Shown here: positions 10,801 to 17,705 of the stretch, piece after piece | Numbering within the stretch: position 1 is the first letter of the stretch | Layout: each line of letters opens with the position of its first letter | NCBI GenBank assembly: GCA_951813395.1 | Contig: OX638356.1 | Location: 3,298,501-3,362,500, forward strand | Direction: 5' to 3' | Length of the DNA stretch: 64,000 nucleotides | From: Longimicrobiales bacterium | Lineage (GTDB): Bacteria; Gemmatimonadota; Gemmatimonadetes; Longimicrobiales; Gaopeijiaceae | Made by a program: the position numbers and the translations under genes | The notes under the pieces: model-generated | The model's input: only the letters and a program-made list of their open reading frames with translations | Databases searched by the model: none | Told to the model about the DNA's origin: nothing

Positions 10801-11142
10801 GGACGAGAACGCGATCCGCTGACCGTCGGGACTGTACCGGGGTGACAGATTCCAGGAGCGCCCGGAGGTGAGCGCGATGGCGTCCCCCCCGAGGATCGGC
10901 ATCTCGTAGATGGTGCCGAGGAGGTCGAAGACGATGTGGCCGCCATCCGGCGAGACGTCCACGCTCATCCACGTGCCCTCGGTGGCTTCGAACACGAGCT
11001 CGCGGACCGGACCGGTGTGGGCCTCGACGGTCCAGGCGGGCTGCTGGGCGGCGGCGGGGTTGCCCATCAGCATTGCCAGCATGGTCGAAGACAAGGCGAC
11101 CGGCAGCGGGAAGCGGGGGAGAGTCCTTCGTCCGGGTTCCAT
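7831..11142 (-). CDS. secreted TolB-like propeller fused to amidohydrolase
   Basis: 1103 residues. A signal peptide ends near NPAAAQQ. Residues of about 40-600 contain PD40/TolB propeller blades (VDVSPDGGHIVF, YSPDGQRIAFSSD, LSPDGTELAFVRG). Residues of about 690-1090 form an amidohydrolase: the PGLIDAHGHPHID metal motif (His751, His753), a downstream KDYSQ lysine, and the closing ADLVVLDGNPLEDIGN typical of imidazolonepropionase-like members. AGGAGG sits eight bases before the ATG at 11142, which settles the start; the open frame to 11274 is not used. The family hydrolyses cyclic amides or dipeptide-like substrates; the true substrate is unknown. This propeller-amidohydrolase fusion fits a periplasmic peptide-scavenging role. 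The island begins 330 bp upstream. Confidence 0.9.
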   Translation of the reverse strand: MEPGRRTLPRFPLPVALSSTMLAMLMGNPAAAQQPAWTVEAHTGPVRELVFEATEGTWMSVDVSPDGGHIVFDLLGTIYEMPILGGDAIALTSGRSWNLSPRYSPDGQRIAFSSDRTGSHQVWVLDRESGAVRQVSDWPDANIYRPSWSDDGGRLYAGVSGDGIASQLVAFEVDGGGGRESLITGRGPVNGAQPLPGGGGFLYEHHAEATYPFGFNPYVVPVGGSRIELFDEATGTSEVVVERPGGAFQPTLSPSGNALAYVHRGLEGTVLMLLNLETREERVLLTGLDRDRQDTRQGYGPYTNLAWYEDGSGVVLGYEGGLASVDVVTGTVWRIPFSAPVRREMSETIRFPTRLPDDRARTRTHRWGRRVAGGVISEALGDLWLHGEAGASNLTRSDAHETSPVVDPESGAIYFASWTDEALGSVRRMDPAGGGSGDDAPQLTAVASQYGSLALSPDGTELAFVRGTGALHRGRWLSNQTQFELVLRGPDGERRLTGVEGQPLEYANIAGKIPPAVVFGPGGDVVHFTEFEDGVLVLKRIGTDGADERTLFVFPHAVDAAPSPDLEWMAVREYHRSFIVPFEPADEPVTVSPYEGRGRAYRVDPEDGGYMVWSEDGGTLGWTRGTGFYEKTVDEIVAGTGRDWGVAGAAADAGVAGAGPAEWAGARVPGSTARRTELAIEYEVDRLAGVVALTNARVVTMDTARTVMDSATVVVDGGRIAAVGPDVEVPRGARVFDVRGSTIIPGLIDAHGHPHIDHSSLHVIEQAPAYLRGPVAYGVTTMIEVYGNEYRDGWLTDMIRSGRMTGPRFLTTGSVIYGRRHGGRLRMFRPIETLDDAREQLRWNRDHGAVAVKDYSQATRKRRHLVATAARELGLNVLSESSADPHMNLTQILDGVTGIEHSMGLAPFHDDIVRFWTGTDAGMTPTLLVVYNGPFGEGWFHQADKLWEDPKLTNFIDPMSLMRVRRNTHLWPDDMYAWEMARELRKLYNAGTSLQLGAHGQMMGLGTHWELELFAGGDFPPSQILEIATIRGAEQHGLDDQIGSVEVGKLADLVVLDGNPLEDIGNVARIRYVMKGGVLYGGEDASRVWPNPRPATRPYFMRE

Positions 11143-11235
11143 TGAGCCTTCCTCCTTGTGGCGGCTCTTCCTGCCTGACCGGCTGATGCGACCAGGACGT
11201 TCGGGGCATGTCCCCGAAAGTATTACGATACCACC

Positions 11236-11472
11236 ATGGCCACGAACGACGACGGATACCGGATGTGGCGACACTCGGCCGCTGGCGCCAGGCTCGCCGG
11301 AGCTCGATTTGGCCCCGCTTTGGCAGGATCGGCCGCAGCGTTCGGCGTGGTTCTATTGCAATTGGCCACGGGCGCCGTTGTCGATCCGAACGACAGCTTC
11401 GTGTTGTTCATCGCGATTCCGGCAACCGTACAAGCCGGGATCACGACGCTGATCGCGTCGGCGTTCCACTAG
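11236..11472 (+). CDS. small hypothetical membrane protein
   Basis: A 78-residue reading frame with two hydrophobic segments (about residues 22-48 and 53-75) separated by a short polar loop (DPNDS), compatible with a two-helix inner-membrane protein. No family recognised. No convincing ribosome site before the ATG. Its TAG stop falls on the CTAG target of the adjacent IS630 element; since CTAG would exist before insertion, the frame is not truncated by the element. It is divergent from the amidohydrolase gene. It could also be a chance open frame in GC-rich DNA. Confidence 0.35.
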   Translation: MATNDDGYRMWRHSAAGARLAGARFGPALAGSAAAFGVVLLQLATGAVVDPNDSFVLFIAIPATVQAGITTLIASAFH

Positions 11473-11503
11473 TACACCGGTTCAGAAGTTCGGTGACGTA
11501 TTC

Positions 11504-12367
11504 TCATGCGGCTTCGCGGAGTGAGGGATGGGCGGGGGTGGGCGAGCGGGCCAGGAGGCGGTTGAGATCGCAGCGGGTGAACTTCCATTCGAAGGGCGAG
11601 GCGATTTGCTGGTAGTGCTGCTGGAAGTCGAGGATGCGCTCGGCGACTGCGTCCTGGGAAGAGAAGTGGGCGGGGGTGAGTGCCTTGCGCTGGAGGATCG
11701 AGAAGTAGATCTCGATCTGGTTCATCCAGCTGGCGTGCGTGGGCAGATGCACCAGGGTGAGGTTGTCGAACCGTGCCTGGAGACGGTCGGCGGCGCGCTG
11801 GCCGCGATGGATCGTGCCGCCATCGACGATCCAGAAGACGCGCTCGGCGGACCGGTAGGGTTCACGGGCCATCACCTGGGCGACGAGGGCATCGAAGGCA
11901 ACGATGGAGATCTTGGCGACGACGTCGCCGAAGAGCCGGGCTCGGTGGACGTCCCACGCGGCGATGTAGGCACAGACGCCATGGCGGCGGTACTCGTGCT
12001 CGACCCGCATGGAGCGGCCCGGACCCGGCGGCGTGATCGGATGGCGGCGGGTGCGGATCGGGATCTGCGTCTTCTCGTCGGCGCTGATGACGAACTCGTC
12101 GCCACAGAGCGCACGCCCGTTCCATTGCCGGTGATAGAGGTCGAGGACGCGCTCCGCCTTGGGCCCAAACTCGGGATCGCGCGGAAAGATCCAGCTCCGC
12201 CGGCTCCAGGGGCGCAGGGCGTCGGCATGAAGCCACCGCCAGATCGTGGTGCCGCTAATGTCGGCGACGATGCCGGCCGCCAGGACCTGCCGCCGCAGTT
12301 CGGAGCGGCTGAAGCGCGACAGCGGCAGCCCCAGCGTGGAGGGCAGTTCACAGGCCAAGGCCTTCAC
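11504..12367 (-). CDS. IS630-type transposase, DDE catalytic part (orfB)
   Basis: Encodes the RNase-H-like DDE domain: ISADEKTQI supplies the first Asp, WIVDGGTIHRG the second, and WMNQIEIYFSILQ the Glu, 37 residues after the second Asp, close to the IS630/Tc1 spacing. It has no good start or ribosome site of its own (the first candidate is GTG at 12367), and its frame is +1 (equivalently -2) to orfA, with a 20-bp overlap at 12348-12367. The shared slippery run TTTTCCCCCC lies just upstream inside orfA, so the enzyme is probably made as a fused protein by programmed frameshifting. Cuts and joins the GTACAC ends at TA in CTAG. Confidence 0.9.
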   Translation of the reverse strand: MKALACELPSTLGLPLSRFSRSELRRQVLAAGIVADISGTTIWRWLHADALRPWSRRSWIFPRDPEFGPKAERVLDLYHRQWNGRALCGDEFVISADEKTQIPIRTRRHPITPPGPGRSMRVEHEYRRHGVCAYIAAWDVHRARLFGDVVAKISIVAFDALVAQVMAREPYRSAERVFWIVDGGTIHRGQRAADRLQARFDNLTLVHLPTHASWMNQIEIYFSILQRKALTPAHFSSQDAVAERILDFQQHYQQIASPFEWKFTRCDLNRLLARSPTPAHPSLREAA

Positions 12368-12659
12368 TTCGGCGACGACCCGAGGGGGGAAAAGCCGGCG
12401 GCCGACCTCGCCGCGACCGGTCCTCGAGTCCCTCGAGGCGTTCTCGGAAGAAACGTTTGCGCCACTTGCTCACCACCGGGCGCGGCATATCGAGACGCTC
12501 GGCGATCTCCTTGTTCGGGGTACCCTCGGCAGCCAGCAGGACGATCTTGGCGCGCACCACGTCCCGATACGGTAACGTATACTGGCGGGCTCTCGCTTCG
12601 AGGACACGGCGTTCGTTGGGCGTCAACGTGATGACGTACGGGCTGGATCTGGGCATCAT
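12348..12659 (-). CDS. IS630-type transposase, helix-turn-helix part (orfA)
   Basis: 103 residues. Holds the N-terminal DNA-binding part: RARIVLL-like RAKIVLLAAEGTPNKEIAERL, a classical helix-turn-helix, then PRPVVSKWRKRFFRERLEGL and the RRGRPP linker (AT-hook-like) typical of IS630. Ends at TGA 12348-12350 unless a frameshift at the TTTTCCCCCC run carries ribosomes into orfB. Tandem ATGATG start with AGGAGG three bases upstream. Identical in protein sequence to the copy at 21173-21484. Confidence 0.88.
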   Translation of the reverse strand: MMPRSSPYVITLTPNERRVLEARARQYTLPYRDVVRAKIVLLAAEGTPNKEIAERLDMPRPVVSKWRKRFFRERLEGLEDRSRRGRPPAFPPSGRRRSEGLGL

Positions 12660-13009
12660 TGGCCTCCTGGTTGAACCAAGATGGCCATTCCTTACCGCAG
12701 GCGCCAGTGGCTTGCTGATACGTTCTATTATTTATGTCCATGTGTACTAGTCGTCCGGGCAGAAGAGGACGAATGCGAGAGCCGACGGAGCGCGGCAGAA
12801 CCCCATGCAGCTCCTTACTCATCGCTGATCTCGCGTCAAGCGGCTCCGCCAGTCCTTAACTTCGTCGCCGGCCCAATCGTCTGGAAGTTCTGCGGGACGA
12901 TCCATGTTCCCACCGCGCCCTAATCCGGTCCGTTGCAAGGCGTAGCACGATCTGCCGTTCTTCCGGTTGGCCGGTATGCGAGCCTCGCGTTCGGCGCCTC
13001 CAGCGCTTC

Positions 13010-13182
13010 CTATGTCGAAGAGCAGTCCACCCCCGTGCCCCGGTGGTTCGCGATGGCGTTCAGCCACACGCGGAACGACTCGTCGGTAGGGACGCAGAGG
13101 CCGGTCCCGTCGTACCAGAACGCTTCCAAAGCGGACAGCGACGCCAAGGCCAGCGGCAGCGGGCCCGTCAGCTGGTTGTTGT
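13010..13182 (-). pseudogene. leucine-rich-repeat protein, C-terminal fragment
   Basis: Reads NNNQLTGPLPLALASLSALE, a plant/bacterial-type LRR blade, then a C-terminal cap and a TAG stop at 13010-13012. The fragment is severed by the IS21-like element at 13183. Joining it to 18433 onward, after removing one copy of the 5-bp GTTGT duplication, restores an uninterrupted frame (LALNN-NQLTG). The LRR module would mediate protein binding at the surface. Not expressible as it stands. The 12750-13009 stretch downstream of it holds only a doubtful 28-residue frame. Confidence 0.8.
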
Positions 13183-13232
13183 TGTCGGTGGCGGGTGAAA
13201 AAGTGACAGGTATGGCGGCCGAAAAAGTGACA
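13183..13232. repeat. left terminal repeats of the IS21-like element
   Basis: GAAAAAGTGACA occurs twice, at 13197-13208 and 13221-13232, 24 bp apart. The paired arrangement is the IS21-type multiple transposase binding sites next to the TGTC tip. Confidence 0.85.
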
Positions 13233-13308
13233 CATCGGTCGTTCCCGTAGGCCGGGTGGAGCAGCCGCTCCGTCCGGGAACGCAGAACTTGGCGTCTTCC
13301 ACTTCGAG

Positions 13309-14021
13309 ATGGAGGCGCCGGTGATCGGATGGGAGCGACGCGTGCTTTTGCGACACTACCTGGACGAAGGACTGACGGTGACGGAGATCTCCCGCGAACT
13401 GGGGATCAGCCGTCAGACGATCTATCGCTGGATCAGCGAGGGGGAGTTGGACCGGGACCTCGAGGAGGTCCGCTACGGTCCGCGGCCTCCGGTGCCCACG
13501 AAGCTGGATGCGTACAAGGCGATCGTGCGGGAGCGGCTGGAGGAGTATCCGGAACTGACGGCGGTCCGGCTGCTGGCGGAGATCCGTGCAGCGGGATACC
13601 CCGGCGGCTACACGCAGCTGAGGGAGTACGTCCGGAAGGTCCGGCCCCGTGCTCCGGCCGACCCTCTCGTGCGGTTCGAGACGGACCCGGGAGTGCAGGG
13701 CCAGGTGGACTTCGCCCACTTCCGCTTCCCGTGGGGCCGCCGCTACCTGCTTCTGGTCGTGCTCGGCTACTCGCGGCTGTTGTGGCTCCGGTTCTACCGG
13801 CGGCAGGACATGTCGACGCTGCTCAAGGGTCTGGAGGCGGCCTTCGGCTTCGTCGGCGGCGTGCCGCGGGAGCTCCTGTTCGACCAGATGAAGAGCGTGA
13901 TCGTCCGGGATCTGAGGGGCGAGGGCGGCCGCGTGACCGAGAACGCCGAGTTCCTCCGCTTCGCCGCGCACTGGGGCTTTCGGCCCCGGGCCTGCCGGCC
14001 CTACCGGGCGAAGACGAAGGG
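13309..14021 (+). pseudogene. istA: istA, 5' part (IS21-type transposase)
   Basis: About 237 residues of IstA. An N-terminal helix-turn-helix (LTVTEISRELGISRQTIYRW) is followed by the integrase core with GQVDFAHF (first Asp) and LLFDQMKS (second Asp). The frame breaks after PYRAKTKG at 14021, exactly before the segment that carries the catalytic Glu, and then reads ten foreign codons to a stop at 14053-14055. The rest of the gene resumes at 17372. The interruption is caused by the recombinase cassette, so this copy of IstA is inactive. Confidence 0.9.
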
Positions 14022-14028
14022 CTATGCA

Positions 14029-16110
14029 TCATACTGCACCCTGTTGGCAGGCTGAGACAGGAGTTGTGGGGATGGGCTGTCGATTGGCCAGTTTGCGCCC
14101 CTGCTGCCTGGAAGGCGGGTGGCCGATGGGCGGTTCATACAAGCATTGGTTCCTGTCGTTGTAGGAGTGGGCGCGGAGCAGCCCGTGATCACGCCATGTC
14201 TTGATGGTGCTGGTCGAGACCTGGAGTCTGGCGGCGATTTCGGCGGGGCTCAGGAGCCCTTGAGCTCGCAGCCGCTGATAGCGGGTCTTCAGGCCGTAGG
14301 CCCGGCGTAAAGCCTGTACCCGCTGTGGCCGGAAGGCGATGCCCCGGCCCGTGCGCAGTCCACGGTCGTTGAGGATGGCGGCGATCTGGGTGTCGGTGTG
14401 GTCCTCGGTGAGGCGGTCGATCTCGGCCACGACGCGCTCGGAGGTCCGGTAGAGTTGCCAGGCGGGCGGTTCGAGGGGCAGCTGCAACTGCCGCGTCGCA
14501 CCGCCGCGCAAACGTATGCCCAAGGCGATACCGGTTCCCCGCGTCAGCGTGACGTCCTCGATCAGAAGGCGCGCCATGCGCTTACGCTCGCGATCCGGTG
14601 TCGCGGGGTCGTTCCACAGGCGCGGGAAGTCGGTGGACAGGGCAAGGATGTGCAGGCGTTGGGCGTCGTCGAGTTGCCCGGGGTCGTGGGCGCGCTGTTG
14701 GTCGAGTTCCAGCTGGGCGTGGTCCAGGGCACGCAGCTTGGCGTTCCACTCGGCCTCCAGCACATCGACCACTAATCGGTTGTCGGGATGGGTCTGCATG
14801 AAGCGCTGCCGAGCCAGGTCCGCTTCATGGCGAGCCCGCTGCACTGCCTGGGCCCGCCAGGCATCGACCTGCTCGGCGCGTGCCGCCAGCTCGTCCTGTA
14901 CCTTGAGCGCGACGGTCAGCGTCACCGGCGTCATCAGTTCCACCAGCAGTGCCCCGACGGCGCGGTCGATGCCGGCGCCGGGGATGGACTGGCACTTGGC
15001 GCTTGCGGTTCGGATGCCCTCGCGCTGGCAGACGTAGTCGGGCACCTGCCGGCCCCGGCGCATGTGATAGCGGATCGTCATGGCTCGACCGCACACGCCG
15101 CACAAGACCATACCTTGCAACAACGCCGGCCCCTCCCGAGGCGGACTGCGTCGGCGGTCGGCGCCGTAGGCCAGTGCGTTGTTGCGCAACCGCCGCTGAT
15201 TGGCCTCGAAGCGTTCCCAGTCGATGTAGCCGGGGTGTGCATGGCGCAACAGCACGGTCCACTCCTCGAGCGGCAGGCGCCGCCTCTCCACACGACCGCC
15301 GGGAAGCCGCCGCTGTCGGCTGCGGCCGAAGGCGTAGGCCCCCGCGTAGCGGGGATTATGCAGCACCTGCAGGACGCGTGAGTGTTCCAGCGGCTGCCAG
15401 TGCAGTTCGCCCTTGCGGGCTCCGGTCCGCACACGCCGCGGGAAGTGCAACCGGCGCTTGCGGAAGTGGCGCACGGTGGCGGTGGCGGCGCCGGTGAGCT
15501 CAAAGGTGTCGAACAGCATCCGCAGGCTCTGTCGCACCTGAGCATCGGGGTCGAGCACCACCCGGTCCAGCGGATCGTAGACCAGCCCCACCGGGAGAGG
15601 CAGCTTCAGTGCGCCGCGGCGCGCCTGATTGAGCAGGCCCCCGCGTAGCCGGGCATGCAGCATGTGCAGTTCCGCCTCGCTCATCGTGCCCTTGAGTCCG
15701 AGCAGGAGCCTGTCGTTGAAGTCCCCGGGACTGTAGATGCCGTCCTCGTCGAGGATCAGCGTGTCGCTCAACGCGCAGATCTCCAGCAACCGGTGCCAGT
15801 CGGTGGAGTTGCGGGCCAGCCGCGAGACCTCGAGTCCGAGCACGATGCCCGCGCGACCCATCCCGACTTCCGCGACCAGATGCTGGAACCCCTCGCGGTC
15901 CCGGTCGGCCCCGGACTGACCGAGATCGGTGTCGATCACGACGATCCGCTCGGTCGGCCAGCCGAGCGCCACCGCCCGCTCGCGCAACGCATACTGACGG
16001 CGCGTGCTCTCCGTGTTCTCGACCACCTGGCGCACCGTGGACTGCCGCACATAGAGATAGGCATCGCGGCTCAGGTGGCCGGCGCTCACCTTCCGGTGCG
16101 CATCGCTCAT
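14029..16110 (-). CDS. large serine recombinase
   Basis: 693 residues. Residues of about 15-160 are the resolvase catalytic domain: YLYVRQST carries the nucleophilic Ser (about 24), with the conserved LGQSGADRDREGFQ and LEVSRLARNSTDW segments. About 180-320 is the recombinase DNA-binding domain, followed by a zinc-ribbon (CGVCGRAM ... YVCQR ... C). A long helical, probably coiled-coil region follows (about 420-500), then an extra C-terminal helix-turn-helix-like stretch (LLSPAEIAARLQVSTSTIKTW). It would excise and insert the cassette. The start ATG at 16110 overlaps the stop of the previous gene (ATGA), implying translational coupling; the longer reading to 16629 is in another gene's territory. 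Likely the active enzyme of this element. Confidence 0.9.
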   Translation of the reverse strand: MSDAHRKVSAGHLSRDAYLYVRQSTVRQVVENTESTRRQYALRERAVALGWPTERIVVIDTDLGQSGADRDREGFQHLVAEVGMGRAGIVLGLEVSRLARNSTDWHRLLEICALSDTLILDEDGIYSPGDFNDRLLLGLKGTMSEAELHMLHARLRGGLLNQARRGALKLPLPVGLVYDPLDRVVLDPDAQVRQSLRMLFDTFELTGAATATVRHFRKRRLHFPRRVRTGARKGELHWQPLEHSRVLQVLHNPRYAGAYAFGRSRQRRLPGGRVERRRLPLEEWTVLLRHAHPGYIDWERFEANQRRLRNNALAYGADRRRSPPREGPALLQGMVLCGVCGRAMTIRYHMRRGRQVPDYVCQREGIRTASAKCQSIPGAGIDRAVGALLVELMTPVTLTVALKVQDELAARAEQVDAWRAQAVQRARHEADLARQRFMQTHPDNRLVVDVLEAEWNAKLRALDHAQLELDQQRAHDPGQLDDAQRLHILALSTDFPRLWNDPATPDRERKRMARLLIEDVTLTRGTGIALGIRLRGGATRQLQLPLEPPAWQLYRTSERVVAEIDRLTEDHTDTQIAAILNDRGLRTGRGIAFRPQRVQALRRAYGLKTRYQRLRAQGLLSPAEIAARLQVSTSTIKTWRDHGLLRAHSYNDRNQCLYEPPIGHPPSRQQGRKLANRQPIPTTPVSACQQGAV

Positions 16111-16406
16111 GCCGCTCCCCCCCTCAGGTGGGGGCGGACCATCGCCATCAGGATGTGCATCGCCCGGCTCTCCACGCCCGCTGGCAACGGACCGGGCGTA
16201 CGCGGCGCGGCTCCGATGCCGGCCGGGGCGGGCAACGTCGCCAAGATGTCCAACCAGGCGGCGACGCCCCGGCACGTCAGAACGGCGAGCCCGTCGCGAT
16301 CCTGGAGAGGCCCGTACCGGAGAGCTCGACCACGCAGTTGCTCGTAGCCTTGGGCGCAGGCCGCGGCCGGCCACAGCAGCGCATCGGAGTGCACGCGCCG
16401 GGTCAC
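16107..16406 (-). CDS. small conserved-position protein between HTH and recombinase genes
   Basis: 99 residues starting at GTG 16406, which overlaps the stop of the HTH gene (GTGA), and ending in ATGA overlap with the recombinase. No domain recognised. The sequence is rich in Ala, Leu and Arg (AAWLDILATLPAPAGIGAAP) and looks globular rather than membrane-bound. Position and double overlap argue that it is a true gene and part of the recombination unit. It could be an accessory factor such as a directionality or DNA-binding helper, but that is only inference from context. Confidence 0.6.
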   Translation of the reverse strand: MTRRVHSDALLWPAAACAQGYEQLRGRALRYGPLQDRDGLAVLTCRGVAAWLDILATLPAPAGIGAAPRTPGPLPAGVESRAMHILMAMVRPHLRGGAA

Positions 16407-16864
16407 AGGCGTTTTTTTTCCCGTGCCAGCACGCGCTCCACACTGCGCCGGTGCACCGAGAGGCCGAACCGCTCGCGCACCAGTTCGACAAGTTCCCGGG
16501 AACTGGGCCGAGGCTGTTGCGCCCGGGCGGCGCGCAGGGCCGCGACCACCTCGGCGCTGAGCTTGTGCGGCCGCCGCGGTCCGGGCCGCTTCGGCAACAG
16601 AGCCGGCAGCCCGCCCGCCTCGTAGGCACGTTGAGCCAGGTAGAACGTGGGACGGGACAACCCGAAGCGGGCAGCGCTTCCGCTGATCGACTCTCCGTCC
16701 TCGCGCACGCGCCGCAGCATCTCGTACTTGACCTGCACCAGATCGCGGGGATCGAAGAAGGCGTTGTCCAGGAATCGGGGGTCGCGTACGCGCTCGGGAT
16801 GAGGGTTCAGGCAACCGTGTTCGCGCAAGGTGCGCGTCTTGTCGTCGATGGAGCGACGTGCCAT
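16403..16864 (-). CDS. helix-turn-helix protein of the recombinase cassette
   Basis: 153 residues. Two DNA-binding-like halves: EDGESISGSAARFGLSRPTF is a Hin/transposase-type helix-turn-helix, and SSRELVELVRERFGLSVHRR resembles the winged-helix part of IS481/IS3-type proteins. There is no catalytic domain, so it is a DNA-binding partner rather than a transposase. Residues 1-50 include FFDPRDLVQVKYEMLRRV. The start ATG at 16864 lies downstream of a consensus-like promoter. It may regulate the cassette or guide target choice; which cannot be told from sequence. Confidence 0.7.
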   Translation of the reverse strand: MARRSIDDKTRTLREHGCLNPHPERVRDPRFLDNAFFDPRDLVQVKYEMLRRVREDGESISGSAARFGLSRPTFYLAQRAYEAGGLPALLPKRPGPRRPHKLSAEVVAALRAARAQQPRPSSRELVELVRERFGLSVHRRSVERVLAREKKRL

Positions 16865-16905
16865 GAAGATGTCTCCGGCGATGTGTGGAACACGTTGTCA
16901 ATGTA

Positions 16906-16933
16906 ATTATGCCTCTCTGTGAATCCGTGTCAA
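16906..16933 (-). promoter_or_regulatory. sigma70-type promoter of the cassette
   Basis: On the minus strand TTGACA (16928-16933) is followed after 16 bp by CATAAT (16906-16911), 42 bp before the HTH start codon. Match to the proteobacterial consensus is nearly perfect and contrasts with the GC-rich surroundings, which suggests the cassette carries its own broad-host promoter. Confidence 0.65.
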
Positions 16934-16935
16934 GG

Positions 16936-16951
16936 GGGCCTCGATAGGCCC
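16936..16951 (-). terminator. short hairpin after the DUF5372-like gene
   Basis: GGGCCT-CGAT-AGGCCC forms a perfect 6-bp stem with a 4-base loop. It lies between the DUF5372-like gene and the internal promoter. There is no clear U-tract, so termination is only a possibility. Confidence 0.35.
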
Positions 16952-17052
16952 TCGGCCCGATAACCTCTATTTCATAGGCATCTTCGGGTGATCCGACTGT
17001 GCAATCCGGCCCACCAGATCGGCCTGTACTGATGAGGCGGATAAAATGCTGT

Positions 17053-17313
17053 TTACACATTGGGCGTAATCCCCTTTACATCACCCCCACCCAACATGTC
17101 CGCCAGAGCCAGCAAATCCTCCACCCGGAATGCCGATCGGCCGGCCGCGACCTCCACGAACGGATCCTCGACAGCGACACTGGTCCAACTCACCGGAATG
17201 TGCGCCAACACGCCGTCTTCGCCCGTGTAGTACACCCGCTCGATTCCCCAGCAGAGCTTCGTATGGACCAGCTCGAATTCTCGACCCCGCAGCGGGTGAA
17301 ACGGATGCGTCAC
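17053..17313 (-). CDS. DUF5372-like small protein
   Basis: 86 residues beginning at GTG 17313. The start VTHPFHPLRGREFELV and the later DPFVEVAAGRSAFRVEDLLALADML match the small family I know as DUF5372, which is usually found beside recombinase genes of mobile elements. The fold is predicted mostly beta-strand, then one helix. No catalytic residues are evident. It is the first gene of the cassette and lies 54 bp inside its right boundary. Function unknown; its constant neighbourhood suggests a role in the element's movement or control. Confidence 0.7.
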   Translation of the reverse strand: MTHPFHPLRGREFELVHTKLCWGIERVYYTGEDGVLAHIPVSWTSVAVEDPFVEVAAGRSAFRVEDLLALADMLGGGDVKGITPNV

Positions 17314-17371
17314 CCGGAAGGTTCGACCTGCTCGCTCCGCTTCGGGTGCAGTCGACGACTTCGTCCAAGGG

Positions 17372-17705
17372 GAAGGTCGAGCGCCCCATCGGCTACGTGC
17401 GCAAGAACTTCGCCTACGGCCGCAGCTTCGCCGGCGACGCGGACCTGAACGCGCAGGCCGAGTGGTGGCTCGGGAGCGTGGCCAACGTCCGGATCCACGG
17501 CTCCACGCGAGAGCGGCCCGCCGAACGGTTCGAACGCGACGAGCGCCATGTGCTCAGACCGCTCGCCCACCGGCCCTACCACTCGCTCGCGCTGCCCGCC
17601 GAGCGGGAGCCCGAGAAGGTTCGCCGGCTCGCCTCGGTGCCCCGGGTCACCATCGAACGGCGTCCCCTGGCCGAGTACGACCGCCTCGCCGCGGGGGTCT
17701 CATGA
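17372..17705 (+). pseudogene. istA: istA, 3' part
   Basis: Resumes IstA with GKVERPIGYVRKNF, which holds the catalytic Glu, and continues to the C-terminal beta region (VPRVTIERRPLAEYDRL). Its TGA overlaps the istB ATG (ATGA), the usual IS21 arrangement. It has no start of its own. Joined to 13309-14021 it gives a normal-looking IstA of about 348 residues. Confidence 0.88.

Larger units (their letters stand above)
11472..12747 (-). mobile_element. IS630-family insertion sequence, copy 1 (1276 bp)
   Basis: Starts GTACACCGG and ends ATGTGTAC, so both tips are GTACAC inverted. The tips also share ACGTAT 24 positions in (GTACAC, 18 bp, ACGTAT on each side). The element is flanked by TA at 11470-11471 and 12748-12749, giving C-TA-[IS]-TA-G: insertion into a CTAG target with TA duplication, as is typical for IS630. 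It carries two overlapping transposase frames on the minus strand. An inverted, almost identical copy lies at 21085-22360. This copy keeps AGGAGG as ribosome site and intact GTACAC at both tips, so it looks like the more intact of the two. Confidence 0.93.
14022..17366 (-). mobile_element. four-gene serine-recombinase cassette inserted in istA
   Basis: Boundaries come from istA: the left flank ends ACGAAGGG (aaggg at 14017-14021) and the right flank resumes after CCAAGGG (aaggg at 17367-17371), so crossover lies within the shared AAGGG, as expected for a serine recombinase with a short core. Removing about 3350 bp restores KTKG-KVERPIG. All four genes read on the minus strand: a DUF5372-like gene, then (behind its own promoter) an HTH gene, a small gene and the recombinase, the last three overlapping by 4 bp each. 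The recombinase stop is 8 bp from the left boundary, leaving almost no non-coding DNA there. Confidence 0.85.

Noticed and set aside
11236-11472. Small membrane gene truncated by IS630
   Set aside because: The TAG stop is part of the CTAG target itself, so the stop exists with or without the element.
12819-12905. 28-residue frame (MDRPAELPDDWAGDE start) followed by an overlapping frame that enters the IS
   Set aside because: No family, weak ribosome site, and the second frame reads antisense to the small membrane gene once the IS is removed.
16111-17060. Long minus-strand frame spanning the HTH gene
   Set aside because: Only its last 100 codons behave like a gene (GTG start at 16406); the rest is out of frame under the HTH gene and its promoter.
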